Below are positions 58,655 to 64,000 of a DNA stretch of 64,000 nucleotides, one piece after another. Numbering within the stretch: position 1 is the stretch's first letter; the number at the start of each line of letters is the position of its first letter. A program made the position numbers and the translations under genes. A model generated the notes under the pieces. That model did no database searches, had not been told where the DNA came from, and saw nothing but the letters and a program-made list of their open reading frames with translations. Where the stretch lies: positions 248,001 through 312,000 of the forward strand of contig OY969422.1 of NCBI GenBank assembly GCA_963699215.1, given 5' to 3'. The DNA is from VRUE01 sp963699215 (lineage in GTDB: Bacteria; Actinomycetota; Thermoleophilia; Solirubrobacterales; 70-9).

Positions 58655-58863
58655 CGCTTCTTGCTCCCGTGGTCGTCGGACTTCGATCGCTTTTCCTGCC
58701 GCTTCTCGCGCGCTTCGAGGATGCGCTTCGATTCGGCCTGCTGTTTCGCCGCCGTTTCCTGCGTCGTCGCGCAGCCGGACATCGCCCCGAGCAGGAGCAG
58801 GCCGCAGGCTGCGAGCAAGCCGACGAGGCGAGCGCTATGGCGCAGGGCCCTAACCGAACGCAC
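58651..58863 (-). CDS. Small lipoprotein in the pst operon
   Basis: 70 aa. A signal peptide with lipobox LLGAMSGC (Cys near residue 31) followed by a short charged, coiled-coil-like tail (ATTQETAAKQQAESKRILEAREKRQEKRSKSDDHGSKKR). It overlaps the pstB stop by 14 nt and the next start by 4 nt. It is intact, unlike its neighbours. Function unknown; it may anchor or monitor the transporter at the membrane. Confidence 0.7.
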   Translation of the reverse strand: MRSVRALRHSARLVGLLAACGLLLLGAMSGCATTQETAAKQQAESKRILEAREKRQEKRSKSDDHGSKKR

Positions 58864-59688
58864 CGCTCACGTACTCCTGGGTTCGCTGCTCACGCGGCGA
58901 TCCGAAGAGCGCCGTCGCGCTGCTGTACTCGACCAGGTCGCCGAGGTACATGAAGGCGACGTGGTCGGCGATCCGGTAGGCCTGCTGGAGGTTGTGGGTG
59001 ACGATCACGACGGCGACGTCGTCGCGCAGGTTGACGATCAGGTCCTCGATCACCTGGGTCGACTGCGGGTCGAGCGCCGAGCAGGGCTCGTCGAGCAGCA
59101 GCACCTCCGGCTCGGCCGCCAGCGCCCGGGCGATGCAGAGTCGCTGCTGCTGGCCGCCGGAGAGCTGCAGCGCGGGATGGTCGAGGTTGTCCTTGACCTC
59201 CTCGAAGAGGCCGGCGCGGTCGAGCGCGCTGTGGACCGTGCGGCTCGAGGGTCTTCTTGCGCCCGCGGCGCGAGCCCTGCTCGCGCAGCACGTAGGCGAT
59301 GTTGTCGAAGACGCTCATCGGGAACGGGTTCGGCTGCTGGAAGACCATCGTCACCCGGCGGCGCAGCAGGGTCGGCTCGATCGCCGTGATGTCGACGTCG
59401 TCGAGCAGGATGCGGCCGCTCAGCGTCGCCGTGCGGGTCAGCTCGGTGAGCCGGTTGAGCGAGCGCAGCAGCGTCGTCTTGCCGCAGCCGGAAGGACCGA
59501 TCAGCGACAGCACCTCACCCTGGCGAATCGGCAGCGAGACGGATTTGACCGCTTCGCGCTGTGCGTAGGAGACCGAGAGCGTTGTCGACCTCCATGCGGC
59601 GGATCGAGAACTGGGGCGCGCCAATCGAGCGCCGCGCCGCGGTGAACCCGCCCGGCGTCTGGGACGTGCCGGTGCTGCCGGTGTCCAT
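58850..59688 (-). pseudogene. pstB: Phosphate ABC transporter ATPase PstB, frameshifted as sequenced
   Basis: The ABC ATPase is recognisable in pieces: MEVDN, then (after a frame change near 59580) VSYAQREAVKSVSLPIRQGEVLSLIGPSGCGKTTLLRSL (Walker A) and TMVFQQPNPFPMSVFDNIAYVL (Q-loop). After a second change near 59252 it reads LSGGQQQRLCIARALA-type signature, then MLLLDEPCSALDPQSTQVIEDL (Walker B, D-loop) and VIVTHNLQQAYRIADHVAFMYLGDL (H-loop). Each change is explained by one extra base. ATG 59688 starts MDTGSTGTSQTPGG; a longer N-terminus toward 59793 cannot be excluded. Energises PstCA phosphate import. Confidence 0.85.
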
Positions 59689-59779
59689 TGGCCGCTCGCC
59701 GCCGGCACGTCGCCGCCAGCGACTTCTCGGGCCGACGTCGGGTCCTCGAGCTCCAGCCGCCGGACCGGCGGCGGGGATT

Positions 59780-60788
59780 TCACGAACTCCACGTTCCCAC
59801 CTTTCGTGCGCGGCGATGGACGACGTCGACGGCCGCGTTCAGGGCCAGCACCATCAACAGCAGGACGAAGGCCGCCGCGTAGGCTTTCTCCGGCTGGTTG
59901 AGGTTCCCGGTCGGCGACGCCTCGTAGACGAAGTTGGTCAGCGTGGTGCCGGCGCCGCGCAGGTAGTCGAAGGGGAACGCCGCGCCTTCGACCGGGGCGA
60001 AGTTCTGGGTCGCCCCGAGCAGGACGACGATGATCGCCGTGTCGCCGATGATCCGGCCGAGGCCGAGCATCGCGCCGGTGGCCACCTGCGGCCGGGCGGC
60101 CGGCAGCAGGATCCGCCGCGTCGTCGCGATCTTCGTCTTGCCGACCGCGTAGGAGGCCTCGCGCACGTGCTGCGGGATCGCGTTCAGGCCCTCGCGGGTG
60201 CTGGCGACGATCAGCGGCAGGGCGACCAGCGAGAGCATCGCCGAGGCGGCGAAGAAGGAGCGACCGAAGACGACGCCTTCGGAAGTCGCGGCTGAGGAAG
60301 CCGAGCGCGGTGCTGGAGAAGATCACAGTGCCGAACAGCGCGAGGACGATCGAGGGAATGCCGGCGATCGCCTCGATCGTCGACTCGGTGACCCGCGCGA
60401 GCGCCGCCGGGCGGCCGTACTCGACCAGCCAGACCGCGATCGCCGACGCCGACCGGCAGCGCGATCGCGATCCCCATCGTGGCGACGATCAAGGTTCCGA
60501 AGAGGGCATCGGAGAAGCCGCCGGTCTCGGCTCTGGCTCGAAGCCCGCCGATGGCGGGCGTGAACAGCATCTCCGGCCGCAGGTACTTGATCCCCTGGAC
60601 GAAGAGGTAGACGACGATCGCGATCGCGATCGCGCAGAAGAGCAGCCCCAGCCCCCAGCAGATGACCAGGCCGATGCGGTCGGTGAGCCGCCAGGTGGCG
60701 CTGCCCTCGACGGCGCCCTTGCCGGGGGGTTGCGGGCCGGGCGACGGCGCCGAGGGGCCCGGCGGCGGAGTTGCGACCGAGGACTCCA

Positions 60789-60789
<1 letters not shown>
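59780..60789 (-). pseudogene. pstA: Phosphate ABC transporter permease PstA, frameshifted as sequenced
   Basis: Starts MESSVATPPPGPSAPSPGPQPPG, a Pro-rich tail, then the first transmembrane helix (IGLVICWGLGLLFCAIAIAIVVYLFVQG) and FSDALFGTLIVATMGIAIALPVG. After an extra base near 60446 it continues IAVWLVEYGRPAA. A second near 60291 leads into ASAMLSLVALPLIVASTREGLNAIPQHVREASYAVGKTK, the EAA-type cytoplasmic loop that contacts PstB. The start overlaps the pstC stop by one base. Membrane subunit of the high-affinity phosphate importer. Confidence 0.85.
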
Positions 60790-61794
<1,005 letters not shown>

Positions 61795-61800
61795 CCGGCG

Positions 61801-62631
61801 CTACTTCTTCGCCTTCTTGTTGAAGGCGGGAACGCCACCGGCTTTGAGGATCGTCGGCGCCGCCGCGGGGCTGGTCCGCGCCCAGTCGATGAACTTCTGC
61901 AGCGTCGGACTGACGCCGGAGTTCGGCACGACCAGGAAGAGGTAGCGCGAGAGCGGGTACTTGAGCGGCTCGACGCTGATCTTCGACGCCGTGCAGAGGG
62001 TGCCATTGACTTTCAGCGTCTTCTGACCGTTGCCCTGCCAGGCCAGCCCGTCATAGCCGATCGCGTTCGGGTCCTGCTTGACCGCGTTGGCGACGAGGCC
62101 GTCGGAGGTCAGCGCGTTGACGTTCGACGACGGCAGTTCGTTGTTGAGGACCGCCTGCAGGAAGAAGTTGTAGGTCCCCCCGTTGGTGTCGCGGCCGACC
62201 GGGTTGATCGTCGTAGCCAAGCCGGAGCCCGGAATCTGACTCCAGTTGGTGATCAGGCCACGGTAGATGTCGTGGACCTGCTGGATCGTGATGTTTTTGA
62301 GCTTGTTCTTCGGGTTGACGTCGATGCAGAGCCCGTCGAGGAACATCTTGATGTAGGTCGTTCCCGCGTCGCTGGGAAGCGGCGTGCGAGCGTTGCCGGC
62401 GAACTGGCTGGTGCCGTTCTGGACGTCCTTGACGCCGGCGTTGCCTCCGTTGGCCGTGTAGACGAACTTGACCTTTCCTTTGGTCAGCTTCGTGTACTGG
62501 GCGAAGAGCGCCTGCAGCACCGGCTGCATTGCCACCGAGCCCGATCCGATCAGCGTCTTGGCGCCGGCAGACGCCGGCACAGCGAGCCCCAGGAGAGCGA
62601 TCGCCGTCACAGCGAGGGTCTTTCTTCTCAT
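61801..62631 (-). CDS. pstS: Periplasmic-type phosphate-binding protein PstS
   Basis: 276 aa, intact. Sec signal peptide (TLAVTAIALLGLAVPASAGA, cleaved near residue 24, no lipobox). PBP-like type II fold: TLIGSGSVAMQPVLQALFAQYTKLTKGKVKFVYTANGGNAGVKDVQNGTSQFAGNARTPL, ITIQQVHDIYRGLITNWSQIPGSGLATTINPVGRDTNGGTYNFFLQAVL and IGYDGLAWQGNGQKTL. It captures phosphate for PstCAB. The absence of a lipobox is unusual for a monoderm (soluble exported or anchored by another route). It is the first gene of the pst run, 6 nt before pstC. Confidence 0.9.
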   Translation of the reverse strand: MRRKTLAVTAIALLGLAVPASAGAKTLIGSGSVAMQPVLQALFAQYTKLTKGKVKFVYTANGGNAGVKDVQNGTSQFAGNARTPLPSDAGTTYIKMFLDGLCIDVNPKNKLKNITIQQVHDIYRGLITNWSQIPGSGLATTINPVGRDTNGGTYNFFLQAVLNNELPSSNVNALTSDGLVANAVKQDPNAIGYDGLAWQGNGQKTLKVNGTLCTASKISVEPLKYPLSRYLFLVVPNSGVSPTLQKFIDWARTSPAAAPTILKAGGVPAFNKKAKK

Positions 62632-62668
62632 GCGAGTTTGCTTCCTTCCTGCCGGGTACTGGACTTTG

Positions 62669-62685
62669 TTGAGTAACTAACTCGA
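62669..62685. promoter_or_regulatory. Imperfect palindrome upstream of pstS
   Basis: TTGAGT and ACTCGA half-sites with 5-nt spacer, 38 nt upstream of the pstS start. A 17-bp palindrome of the same design (TTGAGT-N5-AGTCAA) precedes the PhoD-like phosphatase gene at 63735-63751, suggesting a shared regulator. Confidence 0.4.
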
Positions 62686-62765
62686 CATGACCCTAGCAGC
62701 TTCTGTACTTTATTGACCTCTTTAGTAAAGAAGGCTTCCCGGCGGCCCTGAAAATGGAGGATCAA

Positions 62766-63431
62766 TTGCTCAACAGAAGACTGTCCAGGCCCCGCGCGGC
62801 GCTAGTGGTAGCGGTTGCGGCGGCCCTTGCCGCCGTGGTTGCCGTAAGCCCCTCGTTCGCCGGGTCCTTCCTGACCAACCAGAAGGCGGCGCACGTCTAC
62901 CTCACCAATAAGAAAGCGGCGGGCCTCTACCTGAAGAAAAAGGCCGCCGGAAACCTCTTCGTGAAGAAGATCGACGCGCCGGCCCAGCCGGTCGTGGGGA
63001 TCGCCGCGGGCACGGCCGCCTTCACGGCTGCGGCGAAAACGGCGGGGTACATCCCGTCCGCGTTCACCGCTTTCGCAACCAAGGCCGACATCTCCAGGGC
63101 GGTGATCACCTTCTCCGGCGCATCGACTTGCACGGCCGCCACCGCGGGGCTGGCGTGCCCGATTCAGATCCTCGTCGACGGCCAGGTGACCGGAAAAGTC
63201 AACTTCGCGCTCTCCACCACCGGCACCCCCGCGGCTCAGCCCGAGGTCAATACGGTGATGCAGACGGCGGTGCTGCCGAAGGGTGGGCACACGATCGCCC
63301 TCCAATACGCCGGCGCCGACAAAGTCACCTTCAAGCTGCTCAATTGGAACCTCGCGGTCGAGGCCTACCCGGAACAGCCGGAAGCTCCAGAAGAGGCAGC
63401 CCCGGGTGAGAAGGGGGCAACCTCGAAATAG
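62766..63431 (+). CDS. Secreted protein with KAA-type N-terminal repeats
   Basis: About 221 aa from TTG 62766, because GGAGG lies 5 nt upstream and the earlier ATG 62754 overlaps that site. Signal peptide (RAALVVAVAAALAAVVAVSPSFAG). The mature N-terminus has three short repeats of (Y/F)L(T/K)(N/K)xKAA (residues about 36-65), then a beta-rich domain (ISRAVITFSGASTCTAATAGLACPIQILVDGQVTG, with a disulphide pair). The C-terminus is Pro/Glu/Ala-rich. The gene is divergent from pstS, so phosphate-linked expression is possible. Function unknown. Confidence 0.75.
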   Translation: MLNRRLSRPRAALVVAVAAALAAVVAVSPSFAGSFLTNQKAAHVYLTNKKAAGLYLKKKAAGNLFVKKIDAPAQPVVGIAAGTAAFTAAAKTAGYIPSAFTAFATKADISRAVITFSGASTCTAATAGLACPIQILVDGQVTGKVNFALSTTGTPAAQPEVNTVMQTAVLPKGGHTIALQYAGADKVTFKLLNWNLAVEAYPEQPEAPEEAAPGEKGATSK

Positions 63432-63442
63432 TCCGCCGGATC

Positions 63443-63473
63443 GGGCCGTGCCGGTCGCAAGCCGGCACGGCCC
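63443..63473. terminator. Hairpin between convergent genes
   Basis: GGGCCGTGCCGG/CCGGCACGGCCC stem with 7-nt loop. No T-run on the plus strand, so it is a structural barrier rather than a perfect terminator. Confidence 0.4.
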
Positions 63474-63501
63474 GGAGACCTTCGTCGCCTCAGCTCGAGG
63501 C

Positions 63502-63711
63502 TCAACGCCCCGGACGGCCCAAGGACTCCGGCCGGCGCAGCGACTCGCCGAGGATGAGCCGGGCGCGGTAGTAGATCGCCTCATCGACGCCCTCGCGATC
63601 GCCCGCGGCCTCGGCCACGGCCCCTTTGTGCGTCCCGATGCGCTCCCCGCGCAGCACTCCGTTCAGCCTGCCCCGTGAAACGACGGCGGTCCTGCCTACT
63701 GGTCGACTCAT
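63502..63711 (-). CDS. Small basic hypothetical protein
   Basis: 69 aa, ATG 63711 preceded by AAAGGAGACGGGG, a good Shine-Dalgarno. Basic (several Arg) with a central GERIGTHKGAVAEAAGDREGVDEAIYYRARLILG. No family recognised. It is divergent from the PhoD-like gene and shares a palindromic site with it, so it could belong to phosphate control. Confidence 0.5.
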   Translation of the reverse strand: MSRPVGRTAVVSRGRLNGVLRGERIGTHKGAVAEAAGDREGVDEAIYYRARLILGESLRRPESLGRPGR

Positions 63712-63734
63712 CCCCGTCTCCTTTCTAGAGTTTG

Positions 63735-63751
63735 TTGAGTTTGAAAGTCAA
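63735..63751. promoter_or_regulatory. 17-bp palindrome upstream of the PhoD-like gene and the small basic gene
   Basis: TTGAGTTT-G-AAAGTCAA, near-perfect symmetry (one mismatch pair), in the 87-bp divergent region. The design matches the palindrome at pstS (62669-62685). TTGACT on the minus strand could also serve as a -35 hexamer. Confidence 0.45.
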
Positions 63752-63798
63752 GAATAGCAGTAAGCGTAGGACGCGTCGTTTGCGGGAAGGAGACCCTC

Positions 63799-64000
63799 AT
63801 GCCGGAGCTCCTTCTTGGGCCACTCCTTCGCTACGTCTCGGAAACCGAGGCGACGATCTGGGTCGAGACGAGCGAGAGCTGCGAGGTCGAGGTGCTGGGA
63901 CATCGCGAGCGGACCTTCGGCGTCGCCGGTCACCACTACGCGCTCGTCCGGGTCGAGGACCTCGAGCCCGGGGGCTTCTACGAGTACGAGGTCTCCCTCG
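63799..64000 (+). CDS. PhoD-like alkaline phosphatase/DUF7800, N-terminal fragment
   Basis: Truncated by the window edge (67 residues visible). Start ATG 63799 with GGAAGGAGA upstream. MPELLLGPLLRYVSETEATIWVETSESCEVEVLGHRERTFGVAGHHYALVRVEDLEPGGFYEYEV is the beta-sandwich N-domain typical of actinobacterial PhoD-type metallophosphatases. No export signal is visible at the N-terminus. It would cleave phosphate esters or diesters, matching the nearby pst genes. Confidence 0.7.
   Translation, partial: MPELLLGPLLRYVSETEATIWVETSESCEVEVLGHRERTFGVAGHHYALVRVEDLEPGGFYEYEVSL

Overview
The window is uniformly GC-rich DNA with densely packed, often overlapping genes. Gene content points to a monoderm actinobacterium, most likely class Thermoleophilia (Solirubrobacterales or a relative). 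The pointers are a Gram-positive type IV pilus set without a secretin, tandem ArsA-type ATPases, an actinobacterial GT4/GH57/methyltransferase glucan cluster, an Rv1264-like adenylate cyclase and many secreted proteins of unknown function. The taxonomic call is inference; no rRNA or tRNA gene was found.

Layout. 0-6 kb: XRE regulator, then methyltransferase, GH57 branching enzyme and GT4 glucosyltransferase (minus strand), a divergent methyltransferase, and an AbiEi-like/DUF559 gene bracketed by two related 34-bp palindromic repeats. 6-11 kb: minus-strand run parA-ftsZ-ggt-adenylate cyclase. FtsZ and ParA both carry, in the same frame, a nearly identical 90-bp palindromic element in their N-terminal linkers. 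11-15 kb: tandem ArsA-like ATPases, a HEPN-like hypothetical protein, an HxlR regulator. 15-29 kb: type IV pilus locus (PilM/N/O plus a PilP-position protein, prepilin peptidase, three minor pilins, the major pilin, PilC, PilT, PilB and a membrane-anchored thioredoxin-like protein). A cyclic-di-GMP-I (GEMM) riboswitch lies in the pilin leader. 29-36 kb: two paralogous double-winged-helix regulators, a secreted protein, YihY, the primary sigma factor with a visible promoter and leader terminator, and a second PilT-type ATPase. 36-54 kb: mostly housekeeping (cupin, ZIP transporter, RecD2, TVP38-like protein, subtilase, cold-shock protein, TypA/BipA, acyl-CoA dehydrogenase, Bcp peroxiredoxin, CaCA exchanger, lipoprotein, MoxR/VWA pair, DUF4389 protein). 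54-56 kb: two tiny membrane proteins, ChrA transporter, Rrf2 regulator. 56-64 kb: a phosphate locus, pstS-pstC-pstA-pstB followed by a small lipoprotein, two zinc-ribbon proteins and a secreted phosphoesterase, then the start of a PhoD-like phosphatase at the right edge.

How the parts fit. The pilus locus is close to complete for a monoderm: prepilins, peptidase, platform, assembly ATPase, two retraction-type ATPases and the inner-membrane alignment complex. The riboswitch implies that c-di-GMP tunes pilin production. In the phosphate locus each gene overlaps or nearly abuts the next, so uptake and phosphoester cleavage are probably co-expressed. In that locus pstC, pstA, pstB and both zinc-ribbon genes are interrupted by about a dozen small indels, all explicable as extra bases, while flanking genes are intact. 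I read this as local sequence error first and decay second.

The least conventional signals are the shared 90-bp in-frame element in ftsZ and parA, the repeat-bracketed DUF559 gene, the tandem regulator pair in which one copy has lost a recognition helix, and structured DNA on both sides of the sigma-factor gene.
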